From: Inquilinus sp. Marseille-Q2685
GTDB taxonomy: Bacteria; Pseudomonadota; Alphaproteobacteria; DSM-16000; Inquilinaceae
Direction of reading: 5' to 3'
NCBI RefSeq assembly: GCF_916619195.1
Contig: NZ_CAKAKL010000010.1
Span: forward strand, 62,001 to 126,000
Length of the DNA stretch: 64,000 nucleotides
Under the pieces are notes generated by a model. That model had not been told where the DNA came from. It searched no databases and saw nothing but the letters and a program-made list of their open reading frames with translations. This document shows positions 1 through 8,135 of the stretch, piece by piece; position 1 is the first letter of the stretch; every line of letters starts with the position of its first letter. Both the position numbers and the translations under genes were made by a program.

Positions 1-332
1 ATCTCGATCACCAGAACGCGCTCAACCGCACGGTGCTGGCCCAGCATCTCGCGCCGGGGAACCCGGTGCTGGCCGACCGGCAGGAGGCCATCGCGGCCGT
101 GCTGACCGCGCGGGGCTATCCCGCCGAGGAAGCGGGCTCCGCGGCGAACGCCGTCATCCAGCAGGCCTTCGCACAACAGGTGGCGACGCTGTCGTTCAAC
201 GAATGCTTCCTGGCGATCGCGCTGCTGTTCCTGGTCGCGGCACCGGTTCTGGTGGCCACCAAGCTCACCCTCGCCCGCCTGACGGGGCACGCGTCGCACG
301 CGGCCCACGGACGCCATCCACAAATATCCTGA
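1..332 (+). CDS. MFS exporter of the DHA2 (EmrB-like) type, C-terminal fragment
   Basis: This is the last ~110 codons of a membrane transporter whose start lies before the window. The frame is open from base 3. The visible part has a soluble loop with glutamine- and alanine-rich helices (QQAFAQQ), then one hydrophobic segment around ALLFLVAAPVLVA, then a short polar tail. That order (loop, final transmembrane helix, tail) matches the end of 14-helix drug:H+ antiporters such as EmrB, but only one helix is visible, so the family call rests on general resemblance. The gene is convergent with a TetR regulator and overlaps its 3' end by 68 bp. Exporter-TetR pairs are common, which fits an efflux role; the substrate is unknown. 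Confidence 0.6.
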   Translation, partial: LDHQNALNRTVLAQHLAPGNPVLADRQEAIAAVLTARGYPAEEAGSAANAVIQQAFAQQVATLSFNECFLAIALLFLVAAPVLVATKLTLARLTGHASHAAHGRHPQIS

Positions 333-957
333 CCGCGGAGTCGACGGCCGCCCGGGCTTCGGCGGGGGTCGGCGGCGGCCGCAGCCCGAGCACGACCTGG
401 AGATGGAGGTCGTCGCGGATCAACCCCAGGAAATGCTCGGCCAGCCGCTTCGGATCGCCGGCTTCGATCCCCCACTCCCGCCCCCTGTCCTCCAGCACGC
501 GCGCCAGATTCGCGCTCGTCCGGCCCGGTCCGGCGTCGAAGAACACCTTGGCGAGGTCGGGAAAGCGGCTGCCCTCGCCCACCACCGTGCGATAGAGTTG
601 CAGCGCCTCGGGCGACATGATGACGCCGAGATAGCGCAGCCCGGCCTCCCGCAGCGTGGCCTCGAGATCCGCCCGGGCGAAGTCGGCTTCGGCCAGGGGG
701 CCCATGGCGTTGCGGACGATCTCCCGCACCACCGTCGCGAACAGCTGCTCCTTGTTGCCGAAATAGCTGTAGATGGTGCGCTTGGAACCGCCGACCCTGG
801 CGATGATCTCGTCGACGCTGGCTCCGGCGAAGCCGGAGGTGAAGAACACTTCGGTGGCCGCCCGCAGGAACTCCTCGTGGCGGGCCTCCTGCCGCGCGGC
901 GCGAGGCGCCGTCCTTCCCTCATCCTTCCCGGCCGGCGGGCGACGTCTTCCGGTCAT
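265..957 (-). CDS. TetR/AcrR family transcriptional regulator
   Basis: A 230-aa repressor-like protein. The N-terminal helix-turn-helix (about residues 30-75) has the typical pattern AATEVFFTSGFAGASVDEI followed by GGSKRTIYSYFGNKEQLF. The C-terminal part resembles the AefR-like TetR ligand domain. The ATG at 957 was chosen over an upstream TTG because an AGAAGGA-like ribosome site precedes it by about 8 bases and the extra N-terminus would be only basic residues. The 3' end overlaps the convergent MFS gene by 68 bp. It probably represses itself and one or both neighbours through the palindrome at 1039-1053. The inducer cannot be read from the sequence. Confidence 0.88.
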   Translation of the reverse strand: MTGRRRPPAGKDEGRTAPRAARQEARHEEFLRAATEVFFTSGFAGASVDEIIARVGGSKRTIYSYFGNKEQLFATVVREIVRNAMGPLAEADFARADLEATLREAGLRYLGVIMSPEALQLYRTVVGEGSRFPDLAKVFFDAGPGRTSANLARVLEDRGREWGIEAGDPKRLAEHFLGLIRDDLHLQVVLGLRPPPTPAEARAAVDSAVRIFVDGVRGPRATRAPSGGRG

Positions 958-1038
958 GGCGGCGATCCTTCTGCCCCGGAGCCGCGACAGCAAGGCTCAC
1001 CAGGGCGTGCAAAAGAGCAGAGCTTCCACCCAGCCTAG

Positions 1039-1053
1039 ACGGTACCGTACCGT
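1039..1053. promoter_or_regulatory. Perfect palindrome, candidate TetR operator
   Basis: ACGGTAC-C-GTACCGT is a perfect 7+1+7 inverted repeat. It lies in the gap between the divergent tetR (start 957) and the first dppA (start 1114), and directly abuts a TTGACG hexamer (1054-1059) that could be a -35 box for dppA. Size and symmetry fit a TetR-family dimer site. Which promoter it controls is inference. Confidence 0.65.
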
Positions 1054-1113
1054 TTGACGATCTGCCGTCGACCGGATCGCGACACCAATCACCAGCCCTG
1101 CAGGGAGAGCTTC

Positions 1114-2709
1114 ATGTCCCGTTTCCTCGGCGCCACGGCGCTGGCGCTCGTTCTGGCGGCCGGCGCGGCCTCGGCCGATGCCAAGACGCTGGTCTACTGC
1201 TCCGAAGGCAGTCCGGAGAACTTCAACCCCCAGATCAACACCACCGGCACCAGCCTGGACGCCTCGGTGCCGGTCTATGACGGGCTGGTGGCGTTCGAGC
1301 GCGGCGGCACCAGGGTGGTGCCGGCCCTGGCCGAATCCTGGGACGTGTCGGACGACGGCACCGTCTACACCTTCCACCTGCGGAAGGGCGTGAAGTGGCA
1401 TTCGAACGAGGCCTTCACCCCGACGCGCGACTTCAACGCCGACGACGTGCTGTTCTCGTTCAACCGGATGTGGAAGGAGGACAGCCCCTACCACAAGATC
1501 TCCGGCGGATCGTACGACTACTTCGGCGACATGGGCATGCCGACGCTGCTGAAGGCGATCGACAAGGTCGACGACCACACCGTCCGCTTCACCCTGACCC
1601 GGCCGGAGGCGCCGTTCCTGGCCGACATGGCGATGAACTTCGCCCAGATCCTGTCGGCGGAATATGCCGATGCGATGATGAAGGCCGGCACGCCGGAGGA
1701 TGTCGACCAGATCCCGATCGGCACCGGCCCGTTCCGCTTCGTGCAGTACCTGCCGGACGCGATCATCCGCTACAAGGCCTTCGACGAGGCCTGGAGCGGG
1801 CGAGAGAAGATCGACACGCTGGTCTTCGCCATCACGCCTGACTCATCGGTCCGCTACGCTAAATTGAAAGCCAACGAGTGCCAGGTGATCCCGTCGCCGA
1901 ACCCGGCCGATCTGCCGGCGATGGAGAAGGACCCGGCGGTGACGGTGATCGGCCAGCCGGGGCTGAACACCGGCTACCTGGCCTTCAACGTCACCAAGAA
2001 GCCGTTCGACGACGTCCGCGTGCGCCGCGCCATCAACATGGCGGTGAACAAGCAGGCGATCCTCGACGCCGTCTATCTGGGTGCGGGCCAGGCGGCGAAG
2101 AACCCGATCCCGCCGACCATCTGGTCCTACAACGACAGCGTCCAGGACTATAAGTACGACCCGGAGGCGGCGAAGACGCTACTGGCCGAGGCCGGCCTGG
2201 CCGGCGGCTTCGACACCGATCTGTGGGCCATGCCGGTGCAGCGCCCCTACAACCCGAACGCCCAGCGCATCGCCGAGCTGATCCAGGCCGACCTGGCCAA
2301 GGTCGGGATCCGGGCGAAGATCGTGTCGTATGAGTGGGGCGAGTATCGGAAGCGGGCGCAGGCCGGCGAGCACCAGATGGCGCAGTTCGGCTGGGGCGGC
2401 GACAATGGCGACCCGGACAATTTCTTCAACAACCTGCTGGGCTGCGATGCGGCGCGGGAGGGGGGCGGGAATATCGCGAAGTGGTGCGATCAGGAGTTCG
2501 AGACGCTGATCCAGAAGGCCAAGGTCACCTCGGATCAGGCGGAGCGCACGAAGCTGTACGAGCAGGCGCAGGTGGTCTTCCACGACCAGGCGCCGTGGCT
2601 GCCGATCGCCCATTCGGTCGAGTACCAGGCGATCCGCAAGGAGGTGCTGAACTACGTCATCACCCCCGTGCGCATCCACGACTTCCGCGGCGTGGACATC
2701 CGGGAGTAG
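1114..2709 (+). CDS. dppA: Dipeptide-binding protein DppA, paralog 1
   Basis: A 531-aa periplasmic solute-binding protein of ABC family 5 (SBP_bac_5). It has a cleavable signal peptide (about residues 1-23, ending near ASADA) and then reads very close to E. coli DppA, starting [16 protein letters not shown]. The two residues that hold the peptide termini in E. coli DppA (mature Arg355 and Asp408) are kept, in [10 protein letters not shown] (about R377) and GGDNGDPDN (about D430). The start at 1114 has AGGGAGAG 5 bases upstream; the longer frame from 1054 would add residues before the signal peptide. It is the first of three tandem copies, 35 bp before the next, and has a TetR operator candidate upstream. 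Predicted to deliver dipeptides to DppB downstream. Confidence 0.93.
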   Translation: MSRFLGATALALVLAAGAASADAKTLVYCSEGSPENFNPQINTTGTSLDASVPVYDGLVAFERGGTRVVPALAESWDVSDDGTVYTFHLRKGVKWHSNEAFTPTRDFNADDVLFSFNRMWKEDSPYHKISGGSYDYFGDMGMPTLLKAIDKVDDHTVRFTLTRPEAPFLADMAMNFAQILSAEYADAMMKAGTPEDVDQIPIGTGPFRFVQYLPDAIIRYKAFDEAWSGREKIDTLVFAITPDSSVRYAKLKANECQVIPSPNPADLPAMEKDPAVTVIGQPGLNTGYLAFNVTKKPFDDVRVRRAINMAVNKQAILDAVYLGAGQAAKNPIPPTIWSYNDSVQDYKYDPEAAKTLLAEAGLAGGFDTDLWAMPVQRPYNPNAQRIAELIQADLAKVGIRAKIVSYEWGEYRKRAQAGEHQMAQFGWGGDNGDPDNFFNNLLGCDAAREGGGNIAKWCDQEFETLIQKAKVTSDQAERTKLYEQAQVVFHDQAPWLPIAHSVEYQAIRKEVLNYVITPVRIHDFRGVDIRE

Positions 2710-2744
2710 CGTGGCGACATCTCGATTCGTAGGGAGACAACCCC

Positions 2745-4343
2745 ATGTCCCGCTTCCTGTCCGCCACGGCGATGGCGCTGGCCCTCGCCGCGGGGATGGC
2801 CGCGTCGGCCGAGGCCAAGACGCTGGTCTACTGCTCCGAAGGCAGCCCGGAGAACTTCAACCCGCAGATCAACACCACCGGCACCAGCTTCGACGCCGCG
2901 CTGCCGGTCTATGACGGGCTGGTGGCCTTCGAGAAGGGCACCACCAAGGTGGTCCCCGCGCTGGCCGAGTCCTGGGACGTGTCGGACGACGGCACCGTCT
3001 ACACCTTCCACCTGCGCAAGGGCGTCAAGTTCCACTCGAACGAGAATTTCACCCCGACGCGCGACTTCAACGCCGACGACGTGCTGTTCTCGTTCAACCG
3101 GATGTGGAAGGAGGACAGCCCGTACCACAAGGTGTCCGGCGGGTCGTACGACTATTTCGGCGACATGGGCATGCCGACGCTGCTGAAGGCGATCGACAAG
3201 GTCGACGATTACACGGTGAAATTCACCCTGACCCGGCCGGAGGCGCCCTTCATCGCCAACATGGCGATGAACTTCGCCGAGATCCTGTCGGCCGAATACG
3301 CCGACGCGATGATGAAGGCGGGGACGCCGGAGCAGGTCGACCAGGTGCCGATCGGCACCGGGCCCTTCCGCTTCGTGCAGTACCAGCCGGACGCGCTGAT
3401 CCGCTACAAGGCCTTCGACGAGGCCTGGAGCGGCCGCGAGAAGATCGACAACCTGGTCTTCGCCATCACCCCGGACGCGGCGGTGCGCTACGCCAAGCTG
3501 CAGGCCGGCGAATGCCACGTCATGCCGTACCCGAACCCGGCCGACCTGCCGGCGATGCAGAAGGACCCGAACCTCAACGTGCTGAGCCAGCCCGGGCTGA
3601 ACACCGGCTACCTGGCCTTCAACGTCACCAAGAAGCCGTTCGACGACGTGCGCGTGCGCCAGGCCGTCGACATGGCGGTGAACAAGCAGGCGATCCTGGA
3701 GGCGGTGTACCAGGGCACCGGCCAGGCGGCGAAGAACCCGATCCCGCCGACCATCTGGTCCTACAACGACGGCATACAGGACTATCAGTACGACCCCGAG
3801 GCGGCGAAGAAGCTGCTGGCCGAGGCCGGCTATGCCGACGGCTTCGAGAGCGACCTGTGGGCCATGCCGGTGCAGCGCCCCTACAACCCGAACGCCCAGC
3901 GCATCGCCGAGCTGATCCAGGCCGACCTGGCCAAGATCGGCATCAAGACCAAGATCGTTTCGTACGAGTGGGGCGAGTATCGGAAGCGCACCCAGGCCGG
4001 CGAGCACCAGATGGCGCAGATGGGCTGGTCGGGCGACAACGGCGACCCGGACAACTTCTTCAACAACCTGCTGGGCTGCGATGCCGCGCGCGAAGGCGGC
4101 AGCAACATCGCGAAATGGTGCAACCAGGATTTCGAGAAGCTCATCCAGAAGGCCAAGGCTACGGCCGACCAGGCCGAGCGCGCCAAGCTGTACGAACAGG
4201 CGCAGGTGATCTTCCACGACCAGGCCCCCTGGCTGCCGATCGCCCATTCGGTGGTCTATGAGCCGATCCGCAAGGAGGTCTCGGGCTACAAGATCATCCC
4301 GGTCGGGCTGCACGACTTCCGCGGCGTCGACATCGCGGAATAA
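2745..4343 (+). CDS. dppA: Dipeptide-binding protein DppA, paralog 2
   Basis: A 532-aa periplasmic binding protein, co-directional and 35 bp after paralog 1, with AGGGAG upstream of the ATG. The signal peptide is about 24 residues (ending ASAEA). Most of its length is near-identical to its neighbours, so this is a recent duplication. The peptide-binding Arg (about R378, in VQRPYNPN) and Asp (about D431, in SGDNGDPDN) are present, so all copies should still bind dipeptides. Differences gather in the mid-region and near the C-terminus (for example GLHDFRG near the end), where specificity could shift. A strong hairpin terminator follows at 4362-4406, suggesting copies 1 and 2 form one transcript. 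Confidence 0.93.
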   Translation: MSRFLSATAMALALAAGMAASAEAKTLVYCSEGSPENFNPQINTTGTSFDAALPVYDGLVAFEKGTTKVVPALAESWDVSDDGTVYTFHLRKGVKFHSNENFTPTRDFNADDVLFSFNRMWKEDSPYHKVSGGSYDYFGDMGMPTLLKAIDKVDDYTVKFTLTRPEAPFIANMAMNFAEILSAEYADAMMKAGTPEQVDQVPIGTGPFRFVQYQPDALIRYKAFDEAWSGREKIDNLVFAITPDAAVRYAKLQAGECHVMPYPNPADLPAMQKDPNLNVLSQPGLNTGYLAFNVTKKPFDDVRVRQAVDMAVNKQAILEAVYQGTGQAAKNPIPPTIWSYNDGIQDYQYDPEAAKKLLAEAGYADGFESDLWAMPVQRPYNPNAQRIAELIQADLAKIGIKTKIVSYEWGEYRKRTQAGEHQMAQMGWSGDNGDPDNFFNNLLGCDAAREGGSNIAKWCNQDFEKLIQKAKATADQAERAKLYEQAQVIFHDQAPWLPIAHSVVYEPIRKEVSGYKIIPVGLHDFRGVDIAE

Positions 4344-4361
4344 GCGGCGGCGCCGAGCAAC

Positions 4362-4406
4362 AAACGGGCGGGAAAGCAGCGATCCGCTTTCCCGTCCGTT
4401 TCTTTT
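4362..4406 (+). terminator. Rho-independent terminator after the second dppA
   Basis: A 16-bp stem (4362-4377 with 4386-4401, one G-T pair) and an 8-base loop are followed by a T-rich run (TTTCTTTT). It begins 18 bp after the stop codon of the second dppA and separates it from the third copy, which has its own promoter candidate. Confidence 0.85.
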
Positions 4407-4495
4407 CGGCCCGCCCAGGTTTCGATCCGCCGGAGGGCGGTTCGGGGCGCGCCTATATTGGGAACGGATTCAATTTGCCCGACAAAACCGGCCAG

Positions 4496-4524
4496 TTGAC
4501 ATCACCCCCGCCCCCTGCGGTAAT
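4496..4524 (+). promoter_or_regulatory. Sigma70-type promoter candidate for the third dppA
   Basis: A perfect TTGACA (4496-4501) is followed after 17 bases by GGTAAT (4519-4524, 4 of 6 matches to TATAAT). It lies about 75 bp upstream of the third dppA start and downstream of the terminator, so the third copy can be expressed separately. Confidence 0.55.
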
Positions 4525-4600
4525 CCCCTGCAACCCACGGTTTGGGCAATACAGCTATGCGGCAAGCCCGGGCCGAAGGACCACCATAGGGGAGAGTTTC

Positions 4601-6199
4601 ATGTCCCGCTTCCTGTCCGCCACGGCGATGGCGCTCGTCCTCGTCGCGGGGGCGGCGGTGTCCGCCGAAGCCAAGACATTGGTCTACTGCTCCGAGGGCA
4701 GCCCGGAGAATTTCAATCCGCAGATTAACACCACCGGCACCAGCTTCGACGCGTCCGGCCCGATCTACGACCACCTGGTCGAGTTCACCAAGGGCACGAC
4801 CAAGACCGAGCCCGGCCTGGCGGAGTCCTGGGACATCTCGGACGACGGCACGGTCTACACCTTCCACCTCCGCAAGGGGGTGAAGTGGCATTCCAACGAC
4901 AAGTTCACGCCGACCCGCGACTTCAACGCCGACGACGTGCTGTTCACCTTCAACCGGATGTGGAAGGACGACCACCCCTACCACAAGATCTCCGGCGGCC
5001 AGTACGACTACTTCGGCGACATGGGGATGGGCACCCTGCTGAAGGCGATCGACAAGGTCGACGACCACACCGTCAAGTTCACCCTGAACCAGCCCGAGGC
5101 GCCGTTCATCGCCAACCTGGCGATGGAGTTCGCATCGATCCTGTCGGCCGAGTATGCCGATGCGATGATGAAGGCGGGCACGCCGGAGCAGGTCGACCAG
5201 GTGCCGATCGGCACCGGATCCTTCCAGTTCGTGCAGTACCAGCCGGACGCGCTGATCCGCTACAAGGCCTTCGACCAGGCCTGGAGCGGCAAGGAGAAGA
5301 TCGACAACCTGGTCTTCGCCATCACCCCGGACGCCGCGGTGCGCGCCGCCAAACTGAAGGCCGGCGAGTGCCACGTGATGCCGTATCCGAACCCGGCCGA
5401 CGTCCCGGCGATGCTGAAGGACCCGGCGCTGAACGTGCTGAGCCAGCCCGGCCTGAACACCGGCTACCTGGCCTTCAACACCACCAAGAAGCCGTTCGAC
5501 GACGTGCGCGTGCGCCAGGCCGTCAACATGGCGGTGAACAAGCAGGCGATCCTGGACGCCGTGTACCAAGGCGCGGGCGAGGCGGCGAAGAACCCGATCC
5601 CGCCGACCATCTGGTCCTACAACGACGCCGTCCAGGACTACAAGTACGACCCGGAGGCGGCGAAGAAGCTGCTGGCCGAGGCCGGTTATCCGAACGGCTT
5701 CGAGAGCGACCTGTGGGCGATGCCGGTGCAGCGCCCGTACAACCCGAACGCCCAGCGCATCGCGGAGATGATGCAGGCGGACCTGGAGAAGGTCGGCATC
5801 AAGGCGAAGATCGTTTCGTACGAGTGGGGCGAGTATCGGAAGCGCCTGCAGGAGGGCGACCACCAGATGGGCCAGCTGGGCTGGACCGGCGACAACGGCG
5901 ACCCCGACAACTTCCTGTACAACCTGCTGGGCTGCGACGGGGCGCGGCCGGGCGGGTCGAACATCGCGAAGTGGTGCCACAAGCCCTATGACGAGATCGT
6001 GAAGAAGGCCAAGACGATCTCCGACCAGGCCGAGCGCACCAAGCTGTACGAGCAGGCCCAGGTGATCTTCCACGAGCAGGCCCCGTGGCTGCCGATCGCG
6101 CATTCGGTGGTCTACGAGCCGACCCGCAAGGAGGTCTCGGGCTACAAGGTCAGCCCGTTCGGCCGCCACGACTTCAGCGACGTCGACATCACCGAATAA
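4601..6199 (+). CDS. dppA: Dipeptide-binding protein DppA, paralog 3
   Basis: A 532-aa periplasmic dipeptide-binding protein with a ~24-residue signal peptide (ending VSAEA). The start at 4601 follows GGGGAGAG; the longer frame from 4475 would place 42 unlikely residues before the signal. Arg (about R378) and Asp (about D431) of the dipeptide site are conserved. It is the most diverged of the three: [16 protein letters not shown] near the N-terminus and [10 protein letters not shown] near the C-terminus differ from copies 1 and 2. It has its own promoter candidate and a hairpin after the stop (6218-6259), then dppB. High binding-protein expression with partial read-through into the permease is a common design for such operons. 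Confidence 0.93.
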   Translation: MSRFLSATAMALVLVAGAAVSAEAKTLVYCSEGSPENFNPQINTTGTSFDASGPIYDHLVEFTKGTTKTEPGLAESWDISDDGTVYTFHLRKGVKWHSNDKFTPTRDFNADDVLFTFNRMWKDDHPYHKISGGQYDYFGDMGMGTLLKAIDKVDDHTVKFTLNQPEAPFIANLAMEFASILSAEYADAMMKAGTPEQVDQVPIGTGSFQFVQYQPDALIRYKAFDQAWSGKEKIDNLVFAITPDAAVRAAKLKAGECHVMPYPNPADVPAMLKDPALNVLSQPGLNTGYLAFNTTKKPFDDVRVRQAVNMAVNKQAILDAVYQGAGEAAKNPIPPTIWSYNDAVQDYKYDPEAAKKLLAEAGYPNGFESDLWAMPVQRPYNPNAQRIAEMMQADLEKVGIKAKIVSYEWGEYRKRLQEGDHQMGQLGWTGDNGDPDNFLYNLLGCDGARPGGSNIAKWCHKPYDEIVKKAKTISDQAERTKLYEQAQVIFHEQAPWLPIAHSVVYEPTRKEVSGYKVSPFGRHDFSDVDITE

Positions 6200-6217
6200 A
6201 TCGGAGTAAGGGGGAGC

Positions 6218-6259
6218 CGGGCGGGGGAGCAGGGGGATGCTCCTCCGCCCGCGTCTTTT
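6218..6259 (+). terminator. Hairpin terminator or attenuator between dppA3 and dppB
   Basis: A 13-bp stem (6218-6230 with 6239-6251, one G-T pair) and an 8-base loop are followed by CGTCTTTT. Placed between a binding-protein gene and its permease, it probably lowers dppB expression relative to dppA rather than ending the operon completely. Confidence 0.75.
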
Positions 6260-6289
6260 CCGGCCCGGCACCCGTGACCCGATGGCATC

Positions 6290-7300
6290 ATGCTGCGCTT
6301 CATCCTGACCCGCTTCGCCATGGCGGCGATCACCTTCCTGGGGATCACCGCGCTCAGCTTCTTCCTGATCCGGGCCGTGCCCGGCGACCCGATCCAGGTG
6401 CGGGCGGGCGAGCGCGGCATCTCGCCCGAGCGCCATGCCGAGCTGATGCACGAGATGGGCCTGGACCGGCCGGTCGCGGTGCAGTTCGTGTCCTATATCG
6501 GCGAGGTGCTGCAGGGCGACCTCGGCGCCTCGACCACCACGCGCCGGCCGGTGCTGGGCGAGTTCCTGAAGCTGTTCCCGGCGACGCTGGAGCTGGGCCT
6601 CTGCGCCATCCTCTTCGCCGTCGTCGTCGGCCTGCCCGCCGGCATCATCGCCGCCACCAACCGGTCGTCCCCGATCGACCACGGCATCATGGGCGCCAGC
6701 CTGGTCGGCTATTCGATGCCGATCTTCTGGTGGGGCCTGCTGCTGATCCTGATCTTCTCGGTCGGCCTCGGCTGGACCCCGGTCTCGGGCCGGATCTCGG
6801 CGATGTACTATGTCGAGCCGCAGACCGGCTTCATGCTGATCGACAGCCTGCTGTCGGACGAGAAGGGCGCCTTCGTCTCCGCCCTGCGCGCCCTGATCCT
6901 GCCGACCATCGTGCTGGGCACCATCCCCCTGGCGGTGATCGCGCGCATGACCCGGTCGGCCATGCTCGAGGTGCTGGGCGAGGACTATATCCGCACCGCC
7001 CGGGCCAAGGGCCTGGGCGTCAAGCGGGTGATCGGGCTGCACGCCCTGCGCAACGCCCTGATCCCGGTCGTCACCGTGATCGGCCTGCAGGTCGGCACCC
7101 TCTTGGGCGGCGCGATCCTGACCGAGACCGTCTTCGCCTGGCCCGGCGTCGGCAAATGGCTGATCGAGGCGATCAACCGCCGCGACTACCCGACGCTGCA
7201 GGGCGGCGTGCTGCTGGTCGCCACGCTGGTGATCGGCGTCAACCTCCTGGTCGACCTGGCCTACGGCCTGCTCGATCCCCGCATCCGGCACGTGAAGTAA
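6290..7300 (+). CDS. dppB: Dipeptide ABC transporter permease DppB
   Basis: A 336-aa inner-membrane permease, nearly the same length as E. coli DppB (339 aa). It shows the family N-terminus (FILTRFAMAAITFLGIT, first membrane helix, then the PGDP motif), several further helices, and the EAA loop that contacts the ATPase (about residues 225-245, ARAKGLGVKRVIGLHALRN). It ends with the usual DLAYGLLDPRIR. DppB works as a heterodimer with DppC and needs DppD/DppF for energy. None of those follow: the next gene is a giant adhesin. The transporter must borrow subunits from elsewhere, or this copy is an orphan. Confidence 0.93.
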   Translation: MLRFILTRFAMAAITFLGITALSFFLIRAVPGDPIQVRAGERGISPERHAELMHEMGLDRPVAVQFVSYIGEVLQGDLGASTTTRRPVLGEFLKLFPATLELGLCAILFAVVVGLPAGIIAATNRSSPIDHGIMGASLVGYSMPIFWWGLLLILIFSVGLGWTPVSGRISAMYYVEPQTGFMLIDSLLSDEKGAFVSALRALILPTIVLGTIPLAVIARMTRSAMLEVLGEDYIRTARAKGLGVKRVIGLHALRNALIPVVTVIGLQVGTLLGGAILTETVFAWPGVGKWLIEAINRRDYPTLQGGVLLVATLVIGVNLLVDLAYGLLDPRIRHVK

Positions 7301-7304
7301 GCCG

Positions 7305-7370
7305 ATGAGCACCCTTCTCCACTCCGCCGCCGATGGATCGCCCCGGCTCCGCCCTCGCCTTCTATCCTCC
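7305..7370 (+). pseudogene. Possible dppC start remnant
   Basis: An ATG sits 4 bp after the dppB stop, the usual spacing for dppC, and gives MSTLLHSAADGSPRLRPRLL before running into the palindrome at 7363-7397. The frame stays open to 7727 but that part has no recognisable permease sequence or membrane helix. It could be the truncated beginning of dppC or a chance start; the position is the only support. Confidence 0.2.
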
Positions 7371-7397
7371 CCCTCCCCTCGCGGGAGGGGGAGGATA
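7363..7397. repeat. Perfect 15-bp inverted repeat, REP-like
   Basis: TATCCTCCCCCTCCC and its exact reverse complement flank a 5-base loop (CTCGC). It lies 63 bp after dppB. It resembles the short intergenic palindromes scattered through alphaproteobacterial genomes and could also act as a transcription terminator in either direction. Confidence 0.7.
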
Positions 7398-8135
7398 AAA
7401 TGTCTATACCGGAAGGGCGAAGACATTCTGAAAAGGCCCCGCTTGCGGGAGAGGCAAAGGAAACTACGCCGCAAGGATCTGCAGATACCCTGTCGCGAAA
7501 GCGGGCATCTCCATCCGGGCAGAATTGAGAGATCCCCGCCTGCCGCTTGCGTGGGGATGGCGGCTTCGGGGGAGGCAAGGTCCTGTCTCCACGACCCGCC
7601 GCCGGGGATTTTCCTCAAATTGCAACGGCTTGTTGCCGTGGCGCCACAGGGGCGGCGTCGGCGCCACGAATGGGACGCCGTGACAATTATTGGGACGCCC
7701 AGCGGAGTGACGGCATCCGACTCATAAGGAATTCTTGCATCGTCCGGTTTCTGGAAAAGATTTGAGAAACAAGGCCCTCCCGAGGGACGCCGTTGGGTGA
7801 AGATGGGAACGGCCTTTACTTCGATCTTCTTCGGCCCGGCGATGCGGAAGGACGATGGTCCTGGCCAATCCTGCGCGACCGCCGTGATCCGGCGGGCTCG
7901 GCAGGTATCGGCCGGCCATGCGGGGGAGGGGTGGATGACTCGATCGGATGATCGGTCCCCGGATGTCGGGGCGGCGGGGCCAGGCGCATCCGCCGACGGC
8001 GTATTTGCGGGCGGGCCGGGCGGCCGGCCGCCGGATCCGCGGCACGGGCCCACATCCGAGTCCTTCATCCAGCAACCGCCGGACGCACCGGCGGCGCACG
8101 CGTTTCAGACAGGCATTTCGCGAGGGAGTGACATC

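Larger units (their letters stand above)
7301..8135. other. 835-bp gene-free stretch between dppB and the adhesin gene
   Basis: No convincing gene is seen. It holds the possible dppC remnant (7305), a perfect 15-bp inverted repeat (7363-7397), an imperfect GATCCCCGC/GTGGGGAT hairpin near 7531-7559, an inverted GTGGCGCC/GGCGCCAC pair near 7638-7667, and three copies of GGGACGCC (7672, 7692, 7784). A locally AT-richer stretch (about 7680-7770) would be the likeliest place for the adhesin promoter. The adhesin frame is open back to 7797, but the residues encoded there look non-coding. Confidence 0.5.

Noticed and set aside
2652-4313. 553-codon minus-strand frame opposite dppA2
   Set aside because: Matches the reverse pattern of the same antisense frames over dppA1 and dppA3; no own signals.
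7305-7727. 140-codon frame after dppB as an intact gene
   Set aside because: Only the first ~20 residues sit where dppC would start; the rest has no helix or motif and runs through a palindrome. Kept only as a weak remnant call.
4502-8068. 1,188-codon minus-strand open frame across dppA3 and dppB
   Set aside because: Low-complexity His/Arg/Asp/Gly composition antisense to well-supported transporter genes; no family resemblance.
7797-8135. Upstream extension of the adhesin frame
   Set aside because: In frame, but there is no ribosome site at 7797, the residues are unlike a signal region, and CGAGGGAG at 8136 supports the later start.
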